Below are positions 47,203 to 61,203 of a stretch of DNA of 64,000 bases, piece after piece (positions within the stretch are counted from its first letter, which is position 1; every line of letters begins with the position of its first letter). The translations under genes and the position numbers were made by a program. The stretch is from the NCBI GenBank assembly GCA_013398955.1, contig VWPU01012712.1, forward strand, positions 1 through 64,000. The letters are read 5' to 3'. This DNA comes from Callaeas wilsoni. Taxonomy: Eukaryota > Chordata > Aves > Passeriformes > Callaeidae. Below the pieces are notes generated by a model. That model ran no database searches. It saw nothing but the letters and a program-made list of their open reading frames with translations, and was not told the origin of the DNA.

Positions 47203-49839
47203 CTATTCCATTTTGTCTGCTTTGTTTATTTGCTCATGTTCTCCCTTGAAGTGTTTTCCAAAGCATTTCAAGGGGTGAGGTGGGCTAAGAGAGCTGCACT
47301 GGATCCGTGTAAAGGAGACTGGAACATCTCTTATGGCCTTGAAGCCTTAGGGATGCATCAATAAAGAAAGGTGAGTGGTCCCTTTGCTGTGAACAGTAAC
47401 CACCACGAGCTGTGCCGTACAGCTGTTACCAGCAGGGAGACAAAATGCCAAGGGGTTGTGTCTAAGACATCACAGCACATGAAAAGCTTATGCTCATTTT
47501 AAACCCCACCAGGAAAAATTACTTGTGGGTTTTACAAAGCAGAAGCATGACTTCAGAGCTCCCAAACCCTGTACTTACAGGACTGCACAGCTCAATTCCC
47601 TCTGAAACTGACATGTGGGACCCGTGTATATTTAAAATTCTTGTCTTGCTCACATCATTTACCTGTCAGGGGGTAAGGGCAATGTCATATTAGACCCCTT
47701 TGCAGTCAATTCCTCTCTGTAGAGAGAAACTACTATCTCCAGAGAGTGATTGGTAGCTTTTCCTAACATACCTAGTTGAGTTGTGAAAAAGGGAAAAACA
47801 GGGTGTTCTGCCTCTTTTTTTCCACTGGCTGCAGAAGGAGCCTGATGGCTGAGCTTTTAGAGGTCTGTTTGCAGGCAAGAAAAGTTCCAACCTAAGAGAC
47901 TTTGCCAAGGTCAACCACAATGTTTCTGGAATTGGGATCTGCAGTCCCAGGCTAGTGCTTTTAAATCACTGAGCCATCTGCAACGGGCCTGTAATCTACA
48001 TCAAGTCAGGCTTTGAAATTCTAGGGCTAGGAAAAAAAAATCCAACTAGTCCCTTTTTATGATTTCTGTTTTCTTTCTTCTTATGGACTGGAAGGGGACT
48101 AAATCTCATCTTGAATAGAGCACACTCACCCTCCTCAGATGGGAAAGCAACTTGGGACATGGCTGGAGGAGAAGGCTGAAGAATTACCAAATTTTGGGGG
48201 AAAGAAGTAGTGAAAAAAAAAAAACCCCAGATTTGAGGATGCTGAAAGCCTCTGTGCTGCTGCAGTGGTGAATCGTGGGGCTTTACGTAAGAACAGCCCG
48301 AGGGGCTGCAACAGCTGGATGAGATCCTGGAGGGCTGTGCCCTGTGTGATGGGCACAATGATTCCCGCAGGATCGGTTCACCCTGGAAAAACACCATTTC
48401 TTTTCAGAGAACACCTGTCAGTCTATCGACGGGCTGGTGCTCAGTGGTGCAGGCTGCATGAATAACAGAGAAATCATTCGAACAATTATCTAATTAAGGC
48501 TAATGAGAGCCTGAATCACTTACGGCACACCTAGGGCTGATGAGGAATTCCTTGAGAAAGGGCCTTTTGTTAGCAAACACCGATTCATCAGTGTGGTAAT
48601 GAGCAGTCCTGCTTGTTAAGAGCATTTGCCAGACTGCAGGGTAGTGCCAGGTGGTTAGGACTCACCTCCAGACCTAACCGTGCCTGCTCATCCCGCAGCA
48701 GACAGCTGCTGCAGCCTGCTTTCGAGGCGCAGGATGCTGACAGCACAGAGATGTGTATTTTTAAAGCCTCCCAGATCAAGCTCTGGGTTTCTCTTTGGCT
48801 TGTGCTGCTAAAGGAAACGTTCCCAGAGTACCACCATCACACAGCCTGCAGTGATCTGGTGGCCTCATGCAAATTAAAAAATCACCAGTTTTTTGGTCAG
48901 AGCACTGACATGGTGCATGACCAGCGTGATGGGTGACGAGTAACACTTGAGCCAAATTTTCTATGGGCTGCTGTTTGTGTTGGGATCTTGGCCTTGTGCT
49001 AAGGTACCTGAAGCCAAGCCTGGATAATTTATCTTTCCCCTTCTGTGCTGAGAGCACAGTCATCAGAAACGTATTGACTTCAAGGGATGTGGCCTCACAA
49101 AGGCTTTGAAAAGAAGCGGTTTGCAAAAAGCACATTTCTCTCATAAGAAGCCATAAAGGAATAGAGAAGAAATACCATGTACAGCTAGAGGCAAAAACTT
49201 TGGGATGGTGACAGAACGCTTGGCTGAGTCTTAATGACTTTACCAAGTGAGGCTCTACCAGGGATCAACCTGTGATGTTGAAAGCAAATGAATAAAGCAA
49301 GGCATTTCAGAACAGTTGCTGAGGATGAATGCAGCAGAGTTTCTGAAAATAGGTACAAAATCCTTAGCCACAGACCTTTAAAAGAAGAAAAAAAGAACAA
49401 AAAACCAACCGAACAACCATACAAGAAAACACCCAAAAGGAAAAAAAGGTGCTCAAGTGACCTTGTTTCCTATCACAGGCATTAAATGAAGCCACATCTC
49501 ACAGCAGTTCTGCCATATCTTTACAAGCACAACTAAAACAATTAGCAATTGGGTGGTTTAATGGGGCTAAATATGACTCTTACATCCTTATTTAGATAAT
49601 TGGCTTTTACAACGTGGTCTTGGATTCTTTCTGTGTCCTCCTTTCCCAGTCTGCCTACTATGTAATGCGATACTTTGCTCCAAGGCAAAAGTTTACTACT
49701 GCTTCTTTCCCCCTCTGCTGCAGCAGTATCTCCCACCCTGCCAGTGGAGGCACAGAGTTTATTTAATGGATTTTACTGGTGTCTGTGGCAGAAGCTGTGC
49801 TGGCACCATTTGTATTTGGACTGTCTGTACATCCACAGT

Positions 49840-49861
49840 CACACACACACACACACACACA
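49840..49861. repeat. (CA)11 microsatellite
   Basis: Uninterrupted CA dinucleotides, 22 bp. Confidence 0.97.
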
Positions 49862-49947
49862 TGCATGGGTGTGTAACTGTGGAGGAAGAGGCTTTGGCTT
49901 CCTTACCTCGAGTCTCCTGAATGGTGTTGTTAGAAAGGGATTCATGG

Positions 49948-50168
49948 ACTTGTAAAATGGTTTGAGTTGAAAGGGACATTAAAGCCCATCCTGACCAAAC
50001 CCCTGCCATGGGCAGGGACGCCTTCCAGGCCTTGGACACTTCCAGGGATGGGGCAGCCACAGCTTCTCTGGGAAACCTGTGCCAGGGCCTCACCCCCCTC
50101 CCAGGGAAGAATTTATTTTTAATATATTATCAAACTCTAGTTCTATTCCTTTTGACTCCCTATAACCA
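49948..50168 (-). repeat. CR1 LINE fragment
   Basis: ATGGTTTGAGTTGAAAGGGAC, CTGCCATGGGCAGGGACGCC, then an internal deletion of the CAGGTTGCTCCAAGCC segment, GGGAAACCTGTGCCAGGGCC and a degraded end. Confidence 0.88.
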
Positions 50169-53100
50169 TTTAAAGGCTTATAGTTATGTCTCCTCTCCAT
50201 GGCTGACATGGAATGATCAGTATCGTCTCCTGGGAGATCAGCCAGGTATGTGGGACATCATCATTGGGATGGGGTGGATTTACTTCCAGAAGTGTCTGCC
50301 TCATCCTTTTAGCAACACAGAGAGACTGAGATGGGACCTGCAAGGGCTGGTATGTGCAGTGTGAATGTCTGTACCTGAGCATCCTGCCTTGACTCCCAGT
50401 GAAGAGCTGGTCAATGTATGCATCTAGAGCATGATTCATCCTCTCCCACAGACAAATCATGTCCCAAATTCTGTCACATTTTCTGTCTGTAATGGGAAAG
50501 ACAGACAGCTCAGATGCACACAGCTGCACCACGTGTACGCAGGGAGATGGGTGATGAGTCTCAGCTAAATGACCGTCCTAAGGTTATTCAGGAAATCTGT
50601 AGCTCACTGGGATATCAAACAAGGACACCTTCATGTTTGAACTGAGTGCCTCGTATGTGAAGAATTTTCAAAACGCTATCTGTTTTTTAATAATAAAAGT
50701 AGTCAGGTCAGGTAGATATTTTAAGACACAGAAATCCTATTTTCCTGCATATGGTTCCAGTTATAAAACCAGAGGGGAAAACAAATAGAGAAAATATGAA
50801 ATATAAAAACCGTAGCTTCTAAACAGAATGTTTTTCAAAGGTTTCCATGAGGTGTTGGCTGTTCGGCAAAGCAGACTGTAAAACAATTTTACAAGCCACA
50901 TTTATTCTAAGAGCTCCACTTATTGAAGTACAATTCAAACTCTTGTTCTGCCGGCCAAGTTCCATAAATTAAACACTTGTCCAATAACACATACCTCTCC
51001 ACTGTTTCTTTTTGGCTTTTTGTGTTTGTGCGTCTCTCTCGCTCCTTTTTTTTTTTATCCTTTGCAAATGGAAACAAAAAAAGGTTTCCTTGTTTTAGGA
51101 ATGAATTTATGGAGCAGAGCAGTAAAAGTAAAAATAAGGCAAGGAAAAAGAAAACAGGTCAACAGACTAAAATAAGACTTTTGTTCCATTATTTTGCATC
51201 CTGCTGACACTGATTTACAGCTAGGACTAAATTCGTGGTGTGAAGCTGTGTGATGTCAAATATGCAACTAAAGTTGTGCCTCTGGATATTATGAGAAACC
51301 AGACAGGTGACCTGACAGCTACGAAGGGAGGTTGGGTGTGTGTCCTGCCTTCAGAGAAAACCCAATATCCCTCCCTTCCCTAGAGTGTTATGGCCTTAGA
51401 GATGTGACCATCACCAGGACCAGCCTTTTCTTATGAGAGAAGGGACAGGGAAGGGTGAGATATCCTATCTGATATGGAGCGGTAATGGACCTGCAGATAT
51501 GCCAAGGAAAAGCCTTGCCAGTAGTGCTCCTGGGCTCACTGTGCCTTCCCTTTCACACCTTTTTTCCTGTTTCTCTCTGCTGGCAACCAACTTCAGCTCT
51601 CACTGCTCTTTCAGTCTGGTCTAGAGCCTCACGTCCAGGCTGTGTCTAAATCTTGCAGATTCTTTCACTGAATCACAATGGTTGGAAAAAACCACCGAGA
51701 TCATCAAGTTCAAACTTTGACCAATCCCTACCTTGTCACCCAGACCAGAACACTGAATGCCATGTCCAGTTGTTCCTTGGACACCTCCAGGGGTGGGTAC
51801 TCCAATGTTTAGCAACCCTTTCCATGAAGAATTGCTGTGTCCTCTTGTCATATCACTTCTCCTTTAGCACAGGACCTGTCCTGGTGGTCACACCTGCCCT
51901 GTTGTGCCAGCGTCCTCCTGAGTTTCACGTTGATGTGACCCCCTGTCTCTCTCCTCCACACTGACCACGAGCTGCATGTCTTCATTTTCAGAATCAGTAA
52001 ATGCTCCGTCTCATCAGGAGGGAAAAATTAACTCCTATACCCCATAACACTGCCTCTACTTGCTAGAAGTATTTTTAAAGATCCTCTGCTGTGGTGCAAA
52101 GCTTAGACATCCTAAAACGAGCTCCAATGAAATGAATGCCTTCTTCAATCCAGAGAGTAGAGAGGTGGGAATAATACAGCAAGAAACTGGACAATATCTC
52201 CCCTTTCTCATTAATACACAGTGGAAACTTGGGTAAGTCAGCTACTGAATGTATCTCATCAATTCAGAGGTGACCTCTTAAATGAGAATAAATCCTTTTA
52301 ACTCACTGTAATGATTCAGGGTCTTACTCTGTAAGGCTTGAGTGTGACGGACATGGGCAGCCAAATGTGAATCGGTTTGGAGCTGCCAGAGAAATTACTG
52401 TTCTTTGTTGAAAACTACCTTCTGCCAGGCTGAGATACTGTAACTGATGGGTGTGAAAGAGAGGACAGGGAAGGAAATGTGCCTTAGGACATCTTACTGT
52501 GGAAAAAGGCAGATTTAATTTAGCTTCTGCTGAAGGTCATTTTAGGCAGCCTGTTCATGTTGCAGTAAGGTTGGAGGGAGTCTTGTGGTCAGTCTCAAAG
52601 GCTGGGTAGTGACCAAAAGATGGTAGGGACATTAGCTCCTTCGGAGGGGCGGTGGTTAAGGGTGACGGTTCCTGCTTCAGCTGCCCACCAAACCTGCAAG
52701 AGCTGAAAGAGGACTTTGAACAAGTTTTTCTGGTTTTCTATGTGGCTGCTTGGGTAGTGCCATGTGGTTTTCTCACATTAGAGCAAAGCAGGGTTGGAGC
52801 ATCCATGACTCCATCAGTGCTCTGCAGGGACAGGTGATTGGTGATCTGCAACACCTGTGCTTCAAGAACAAACAACTGATGTCAGCATACACTGAGAAAT
52901 CTTGTTTATTCTATGCAAAATTACCTTGTTGCTAAACCTGTAAACTCTTCATCTGGGGTTGGATATCCTGTACAATCCTTGGGGAGTTGGCAAAACCCCT
53001 TCACTTTGGTCTGAAATACATTGCTATTTTTTTCTAGCCTGGCTTAGCAAAGCTTTGTTTGTAAATATTTTAACTGCAAGTAGAATCACATGGTGTCTGC

Positions 53101-53834
53101 TGTTCTTGGGCTGATCCAGCTGAATACTGGGCTGTCTTTAGCAATGCATGGTAAACCACAGATTGTAAAGTGCCAGGTGTTGTTCACAGTGAATTAAAGT
53201 GTCAGAGCTTGGCCATTATTTGGTTAATCTTGGGACAAAGCACACAGCATTTTAATATGGTAACCATAAAGGCATTTCTCCATCTAGTTCACATTGCTTG
53301 CTCTTTAATAGAAAGTTAATGGGGATTTTCTTTTTTAGAAGGCAACAATTTATCATGTGTTTCCCTGGTAACTACAACATCGTGAACCTTCCTTGAAAAC
53401 TCCATTGGGATTCCAGTGATGTTTGTGAGCATAATGAATGGTAAGTGTAAGGCAAACCCATTGAATCACTTTATTTTAAATTCTGGCAGAGACATAATTT
53501 CCCACAGTTCATAAACATTTACAAAAAAGGAGTTTACATGAAGAAAAACAGTCGTTTTTATCACTCAGATCAAAGAATACGTTTATCTGGATGTATGGAT
53601 GCGTTTTCTGCCAGCTTTTGATAAACTCAGGTGACAATCTTTAAGACGCTTCACAGACTAGTGCAGAACCTTTGAAGTCTGCAGCTTTGCTCACCTGAAA
53701 ACACAGACATCACTTCTGCTCTCTGTTCTGCATGAGTCTGAAGTTTGCACTTCAAAGATTGTAAACGACAGGACAAATTTCCTGAGCTGCTGACTCCAGA
53801 CTTACTGGAATAAAATGGGAAAGTGTGGCGTGTT
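50169..53834. other. Upstream intergenic, no gene recognised
   Basis: One older CR1 (51669-51855) and short poly(T) runs near 51040. Nothing else recognised. Confidence 0.5.
51669..51855 (-). repeat. CR1 LINE fragment (older subfamily)
   Basis: GAATCACAATGGTTGGAAAAAACC, GAGATCATCAAGTTCAAAC, then CTCCAGGGGTGGGTACTCC and CCTTTCCATGAAGAATT, antisense. Confidence 0.8.
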
Positions 53835-53975
53835 GCAGGACACTCAGGAGCAGGTTGGATGGGGCTTGGACCAACCTGGTCTACTGGAAGGGTGTCCCTG
53901 TCCATGGCAGGGAGGTTGGAACTAAAAGACCTTTAAGTTCCCTTCTAAATCAAACTTTTCAAGGATTCTCTAACT
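53835..53975 (+). repeat. CR1 LINE 3' fragment
   Basis: GGTTGGATGGGGCTTGGACCAACCTGGTCTACTGGAAGGG, CCATGGCAGGGAGGTTGGAACTA and a degraded terminus, sense. Confidence 0.88.
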
Positions 53976-56900
53976 TGGGGTGTTGTTTCCACACCCTTGT
54001 GGCAGCTTAGCTGCTCCTGTGCCATGGGACCGGTGTTTGTGCATTGGAGAAATGGCCTTATGTCTTTTGGAAATGCAGGGCAAGGCATTCCTCTAATGTT
54101 AATGGTCTTTTCACGAGACCTAAGATGGGAGTGATGGAGAGGAGTGCGGCTGCAGATAAAAACTTATGTGGTGGAGTCTGGCTGTCATGTCAGGTTATAT
54201 TCCTCTGCAGTTAATAAAACATCACTCATATAAGTGAGAGAAGGGTCATATCCATCAGTCTCAGTGGAGCTGGTCTGGATTCTTGTACATTAAAAATGTT
54301 TCTGGCCCTGTTTACAAGTGGAGACTTGTTTACTGCAGGTTGGAGCAAGGTTTCTCTTGTCCTTCCTTTAGTGAAGGATTTCGCAGGGATGTGCAGAACA
54401 ACCCTGTTCCTTTACAGAAGTTTCTACCAAGAAAAATATTTAAATGGCTATAATTTTTTTTTTTTAATTTACATCTTTCAAAATGTTTAATTTTGCTTTA
54501 ATTTTTTATAAGGTAATTATTTATCTACAATATGCCATGTAACTGTGTCCTGTGGCTGCGAGGTCAGTAGGGACATTTCTGGCTCATTCTGAGGCTGCCT
54601 AGAGCTGTGTCAAGTGTTGTCTAAGGTTCAGCCTTACCCACAGATGCAGGTGGTGCTATCTCCTCTTTCCAAACATATTTCAAGTAAAGAACTTCAAATA
54701 AGACCAAAATCTGCCTTCTATCTTCTGGAGACTGACTGAGTTATGGATTTAAAAACAGTGTCAGGGTTAAGATTTGTGAAGTTCAGCATAGCACATCCCA
54801 GTGTATTGATTTATTTTCTTTTGTACAGAGGGCTTTTTATATCAGTTTCTCTTGGCTGTGGTGGCAACTGGGGCCAGTGGATGCCCAGTCCACAGCTAAC
54901 ATTTGGAATGGGGTTAGTACCCATTGTACAGGGAATAAATGAGACTAAAATCTATGTAATTGTATATTTTAGGTGAAATGTCCATGTTTGTCAGGAAAAG
55001 GAAGGCAGACAAAAAAGAAAGAGCATTTTGCCAGACCTCCTTCTGTGTATCATTTGCAAGTATGAGTGCTGTGAATTCCCAAGACAAGGCTTGGAGATGT
55101 GTTCAAATTGAGCTTCCAGAGAAAAAGCTTGGAAAACCAGGGGGAGGTCAAGGTTTTGCTCTTCCAGAGGAGAGGAAAGGAGGAAGTGGGATATAGGGAC
55201 CAGATTGAAGTCTGTGAAATGGGGAAGTGGAGACAAAGTCATAGCCAATTTCTGCAATTAACACCTAGTTCTTCAAGGTGGAAAAGAGGTGGAAATGTGG
55301 TATTGGTGTCTCTGAGCAAGATACTCCCAATTTCACCCTGTGTGTGTGAATAACATGGGGTTAACTCTCACAGCTGGGTAGGTGAATGAATTTGGGGGTC
55401 ACCTTTAGGCTGAGCAGAGTGCACTCCTGAGGCTGGGAGTCAGTTGCAGGTGCAGAAGTGATTTGGAAGAACATGGAGGCAGGTATTTGGAATTTAAAAT
55501 TTAAATTTATTCATTGAAAATTTTTTTAAATTAAAAAATTATCAGACTTGTAGAATTGGTTCAGGCCAGATATGTTCATGACTTTGTACAGTTCGGGCTT
55601 TTAAAAAAATGTTGTATTACTAGCTTTTGTTTAGCAGTAGTAGCGTGTAAGATGATAGTGTTCAGGTGGGGTTATGAATATGAAATGAGTTACTGCAGAA
55701 TGGTGGTTAGGGTTGAATTTTGTTCACCCCATAGAGAAAAGCTGTATACTGCACTCAGTAGATTTGGCTGCCTTATTCTGAATTTTTTCTTGGTATGTAT
55801 TCCTGCCCTTAGATCAGGGATAACCTCTGTGAAACTGGTGACTACAGAGCTACAGTTACTTTCAAATTTGCAAGTCCTGTGATGGAGAATATTGATATCA
55901 CTCTGTTTGAATACTTTAAGCTCCAGCCTCTTGATGTGCTTTATGCTTTTTTCACTCTCTGTATTATTAGTGCAAGTTATTTTTATAGGATTTGAAAGAT
56001 GCGTTGCAGAACCTTACTGCTGAACTTTGGCACGCCGGTGAAGGAAAATACAGAGTTTGCATCAGCTTGTTTTACTCACAGTAAATTTTCACCCTGAGGA
56101 ATACGCCTTATCTGCAGCCAAGGTTAGGTTTAGCGCTGGGTTCTATTGTAATGCTCAAAATGCAACATTTTGTTTCAATGAAGGCTTCCAGTTATGTGGA
56201 GGAAACATCTAACTAGTGTGAGTTATTTAAATGCCACACTCTTAGGCTTGTGTGACCCTGAGTGCTTTCTGCGTAGCCAGTTCTTGGGTAATATAGGATT
56301 TATGAGACCGAAGGAGGCTTAATGAGGCTTACAATATAAATTTGCCAGTTGTACTGAGTCCAGTGCAAAGGTTGGGATTAGTTTGGAGGTCATGAAAAGT
56401 TGATTTGGAAAGCCAGGGGTTTGGCTGAAGCTTGCCTCATGCAAAGGGAAGAGCCAAAGGCTGCTTCCACTTGCTTTGAATCTGAGGTGAGGTTAGACTC
56501 GGCGTGCACCCCAGGGTCCTTGCCCTGGACCAAAACACCTCTCCACAAGGCTGCTCTGGGATTTCCTGTGATTCCAGGAAGAGCTGAAATGCTGTGGTGA
56601 CACAGTTAGTGAAGAAACACACTTTAAATAATGTTGCCCTTGACATTAGATATGTCACCTCTGTGCCATGGTTGTGTTTTCCATGGCTACAGCACAAGTC
56701 AAATCCCATAGCTGATTCCCATGACCCATCATGAGTAAATAGTTTTGCGCTGTAAGAGAGGAAAAGGTTAGATCTCTTTCTTTGGATACAAAAGAATAAT
56801 TTTAGAGAGAAAGATGCCTTTTATTGTTAAAAAAGCAGTTCCAGGTCACTCCGCATCCAGAAGTAACAACTGTATTTAGCAGTGTACTTTGTCAGGAGAA

Positions 56901-59207
56901 AATAAAAAAAAGATCAAATGCAGAAAGGGAAAATAAGAGTGTTACAGTCTGCATGTTTTAAAGCCTAGTTTAACTAAATACAGTGATAATTTTTCAAAGG
57001 AGAAAAGTACTGCAATAAAACATTTATTGTGTTTTCATGCTTGTTTTCATTCCTTTGAGAAAAATGAAACAGTTTTAAGACTCATGCTATACTAATTTTT
57101 TTCTTAGTTTTTCAGTTCAAGCACTAAACAAAAAAAAATTTCAGTTATTCACACAGTTCTCATTACAGATTTTACTAGAGGAAAAATTTGCAGCTTTCTG
57201 GATGGTCTGATCCATTCAAGAAGGCATCATTTGGTTTAAGTGGGCATTGGCAAGGTCCTTAATAAGGATATGAATGATTAAAGGAAACCAGATATTTGGA
57301 ATTGAAATGAGGAAAAAAAAAATCTGAGTATAAAAATCCCTAAAATACATGCGCTAGGAACAACTCATCTACATGACTTGTGCTCAGACTCATTTGGTGG
57401 AGCATTGTTGAGGCCTGAGGCACAAAAAAGGATATTTGGGCAGCAGAAGCCGACTTGGAGGCTGTAAAGTGATTTGTTTCTATTTCCTTGTATCAATTTA
57501 AACAGCCAAATCAGCTTTACAGCTCTGAAATAAACACAGTTGGGGGTTTATGTGAGTTCAGGATGGTGTAACTGTGTGTTATGGACATGGTAGGGAAAGG
57601 AGAAGAAACATTTGCATCCAATTTGCCAACATATTCCTCAACTGACATATCAACAACCTGGCTGAGGTAATGGGAAAGATAAGTATTTTAAGCTGTAAAA
57701 GTTTAAGAAGCTGAGAATCTGGAAAAGGGAATTAGTTTTGAAGTTCAGCAGTCATTCATAGCCAGATACATGGGACAGTGTGAGGGGACCTTGGGCACTG
57801 CTGTTCCTGCCTTGTTCCTTGGCTCGCGCTGGAGGTGGCTGCTCCTGAGACATTCACCCAGTAGTGACTTGGTGCAAAGGCACTTTTGACTCACTGGTGA
57901 ACGGACATGCGCGAGCCAGGGGACAAGGGACCTGTGGGTTGCATTCATCCTGCCAAAATATCATCCAGCCTGGCAGCTGCCCCTCCCTGACTCCTGTCCC
58001 AGGCACAATGAGCTCCTCCACCTCTGCCGGCAGCTGGCTCCTGGCTGCTCCTGCCCTGGGATGTGACTTGATCAGAAAATACGTCTCTTAGTTTTCCAGC
58101 CAAACATGGAAGAATGTCTTGCTTGTTGACTGAGCTGAAAATGAGGGTGGCTGAAGGATGCATCATTATGTTATCAGACCTGAATTAAGGTCATGCTTTC
58201 CTGCAGTAATGGGAGTGCCTGAATTCTCTGGTCCCAGTGGGGTTGGTTGAAGATCAGGATCTGTCCAAAGCTGCAGCATTTGTGACTCAAAGACATGAAG
58301 TCCCTGTTCAAGCCCTGCTGAAGTCAGGGGACATGTGGACTGCTCTGTTGTCCTCTCTGGATCAGGCACTGGAACAGGCCACCTACTGAGCTGAAGCTTT
58401 TGGCTTTTCCTCAGTTTTAAAAGTAATTGATATGAATCGTGATAATGACTGGTTTGTAGATCTTGCCTTTGGCTATCCACAAAGCTGCTTAGAGAATTGC
58501 AATCTTTATATGACTATGGGTATCTCAGCCATGTCACTGAACTCAAGGGCAGCAAAACCTTCAGGGATTTATTACTACAGAGAAACTCTTCCTGCTTCTG
58601 AAAGCCTCTTAAAATATTTTATGCGGCATATGCTTACTTATCCCTGGACTTTCTGAGCATGGTTCTTCCACTGCCTAAGGCCTCAGTCAGCTCTAGAAAT
58701 AACCCTACTCTTGCTTTGGCAAAGTGCATGAAGTGCCTTGTTTGGTGTTTTACAGGTGGGGAGCCTAAGAGTAGGATCATTTAAGTCTGACATGTTTGCT
58801 TGTGATTATGGAAATATCTGTAATCAAACATTTTAACAGTCAGTGCTATTTTCTAATCTGTGTGTGTGCAGTCTGATGTCTTTTGAAGGCAGCAGGAGGC
58901 AGGAAGGCCTCACAACAGGGAAAATTAAGCCAATTATCTCTGAGTAGACGTAAGGACTAAATGCCCCAATTTTAACCTACCCACTTCAATACCTCTATGA
59001 TTCAGCCTTTCCCTCTGCAGTGAAATGGGAGTCATGCTGCGGGGAGCTTGGGGCAGGCCCTCAGGGAGGGAGGTGAGGGTTTAAAGAACTGTTCAGCCCT
59101 TTGCCTCTGTTCTGACAACCCCTTCCAGCACCACGGGTGGTGTCTTGATGTCACATGGGTGGTATGGTGATGATTTGCCATCCCAAGTAGGTCTTAGCTC
59201 TGACCAC
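53976..59207. other. Upstream intergenic, nothing recognised
   Basis: More than 5 kb with no identifiable gene or CR1. Very AT-rich low-complexity sequence lies at 54455-54525 and 55487-55545. Confidence 0.5.
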
Positions 59208-59345
59208 AGGATCACAGAACGGTTTGGGCTGAAAGGGACCTTGAAGGTCATCTCATTCCACCTCCTGGCAGGGGCAGGGACACCTTCCACTATGTCAGGT
59301 TACTCCAAGCCCCATCCAGCCTGGCACTGAACACTTCCAGGGATG
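59208..59345 (-). repeat. CR1 LINE 3' end fragment
   Basis: GATCACAGAACGGTTTGGGCTG, GGCAGGGACACCTTCCACTATG and CCATCCAGCCTGGCAC, antisense. Confidence 0.9.
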
Positions 59346-60562
59346 GGTTGGGCTTGTGGTGTGAGCTGCCATGGCTAAACCCTCCTCTGTGGGTGATCCT
59401 ACCAGGGGTGGGCTGATGACTGTCAGTCCTTTCCTCCTGCCTACTCAGACTGGGACCCAAAATTCTCTCCATCATTACCGACTGCATGAGTTGGTCATAA
59501 GCCCTGTCCCTCCTGCAAGACTGCTGCCATGTATACAGTCTATTTCTGTATCATGGCTGAAGTACCTGAAGAAATTTATAGAGATTGGCACAGATAGGTA
59601 TTCCACAAAAGCCCTGTCACAGAACTTTAAGTGGGTTTAAATATCCAAGAAGTCTCATGTGAAAAACGGAGTTTCAGGGATTTTGGTATTGCCATTGGTT
59701 AAATAGGCTTCAGGTCTTTATTATGCTATTGAAATACTTGAATCACCACTTGAACTAAATGAAAGCTTACTGTGTGTGCATATAATTGTTTTTCTTGCTA
59801 CCTATTACTTGATTGGGGTTGAGTAAGGTTAGCAAAAGCATTAAATTAATTTTCTTGTAAAGTTATGCATTATGAAGTAAGAGGTATAAAAGTTACATTA
59901 TACATGGCAAATGTCTTGAGGGTTTGGTTTATAGACTTGTTTATATTTTTATTTTAATGATTATTGCTTTCTTCGTGTCATTTCCACTTTTGAATCTCCA
60001 TACTCATTACATTTTTATTATCTCTTTTATAAAATAAATGGCAGCAAACCAGACAATTTCGTTCTTGAAATAAATAGATCTGAATATATCTCTCAATAAA
60101 TTAAATGTTGTGGCTGCAAGAGGGACTTTTCCAAAGTCACTAAGCTGAAGGCAAAGCCAATTAATAGCTGGCCTTTCATTTTTATGGACCACAGCGTGCA
60201 GCACATCCATCTGACTTGGCAGATTTGAAATTATCCAAGAGATAGCTGAACTACATTGAAAGACATGTCAGTAAAATTAGTGCTCATGGAAGGCAACAGA
60301 TCAACAGCCCTAGAAATCAAATCCTTGTGAGCTGTGTGCAAACCTCACTGAAGTAATTCTGAACACTTTCTCTTGACTTCAGGGGGTTCTCAGTGAGGGT
60401 CTCTGCCACCGTAGCATTTTCAGGGGCTAAGCAAATTTTAGCCACTGATTATTGCTGTGGATTTGAACTGATACATATTCCCAAATATGTTGTGAGACCT
60501 GTGGGTGTAGCTTGTACTTTTTGGGAATCTTTCAAAGCACCATACAAAAGTGCGTCTATTGC
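59346..60562. other. Intergenic, nothing recognised
   Basis: AT-rich, with no recognisable coding exon or repeat. Confidence 0.5.
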
Positions 60563-60715
60563 AGAATCACAGAATCATAGAGTGATTTGGGTTGGAAGGG
60601 ACCTTAAAGATCATCTCATTCCCCCTCCCCCTGCCATGGGTAGGGACACCTTCCACTAGACCAGGTTGCTCCAAGCCCAGTCCAGCCTGGTCCTGAACAT
60701 TTCCCAGGGGCTGGA
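60563..60715 (-). repeat. CR1 LINE 3' end fragment
   Basis: AATCACAGAATCATAGAGTG, TTTGGGTTGGAAGGGACC and TTCCACTAGACCAGGTTGCTCC, antisense. Confidence 0.92.
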
Positions 60716-60792
60716 GATAGAAAACAAGAGTTAAATTTGTATATATGCAATACAAGTGCAATTACTCATCACAACCTTGTGGGTGAAGGGTC

Positions 60793-61203
60793 TAGAAAAC
60801 ATGTCTCATGAGGAGCAGCTGAGGGAGATGGATTGTTTGGTCTGGAGAAAAGGAGGCTCAGAGGGCACTTTCTTTCTCTCTACAACTCCCTGACAGGAGG
60901 GTGGAGTGAGGCAGGGATCAGCCTCGGCTGCCATGTTTGATGTGAAAGGATGAGAGAAATGGCTTTAAGTTCTTCCTTTAAGTTCCTTTTAAGAGGAAGT
61001 TCAGATAGATATTAGAAAAAAATTATTCACTGCAAGAGTGGTCGGGCATCGGAATAAGTTACCCAAGGAGGTGGTGGAGTCACCATCTCTGGAACTGTTC
61101 AAGAGGCATCTGGATTTTAGGGGTGGTTATGATGGTGTTGGTTGATTGTGGGACTATGTGGTCTTGAATGTCTCTTCCAACCTCTGTGATGATTCTGTGA
61201 TAA
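60793..61203 (+). repeat. CR1 LINE 3' end, about 410 bp
   Basis: ATGAGGAGCAGCTGAGGGAG, GTCTGGAGAAAAGGAGGCTCAGAGGGC, AGGAGGTGGTGGAGTCACCATCTCTGG and CTTCCAACCTCTGTGATGATTCTGTGAT, sense. It is a different subfamily from its inverted neighbour at 60563-60715. Confidence 0.92.

Larger units (their letters stand above)
46313..49947. other. Upstream intergenic, no gene recognised
   Basis: Contains one CR1 (47028-47202) and the (CA)11 microsatellite (49840-49861). The stretch 48460-48606 is rich in ATTA/TAAT cores and could be a conserved regulatory element. A 156-aa frame at 48776-49246 (minus) has no domain. Confidence 0.5.

Noticed and set aside
48776..49246. 156-aa minus-strand frame
   Set aside because: No domain or codon signal, no flanking splice sites that join it to anything.
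49801..49880. CRISPR-like or regulatory repeat at the CACACA tract
   Set aside because: Simple (CA)11 microsatellite without spacers.
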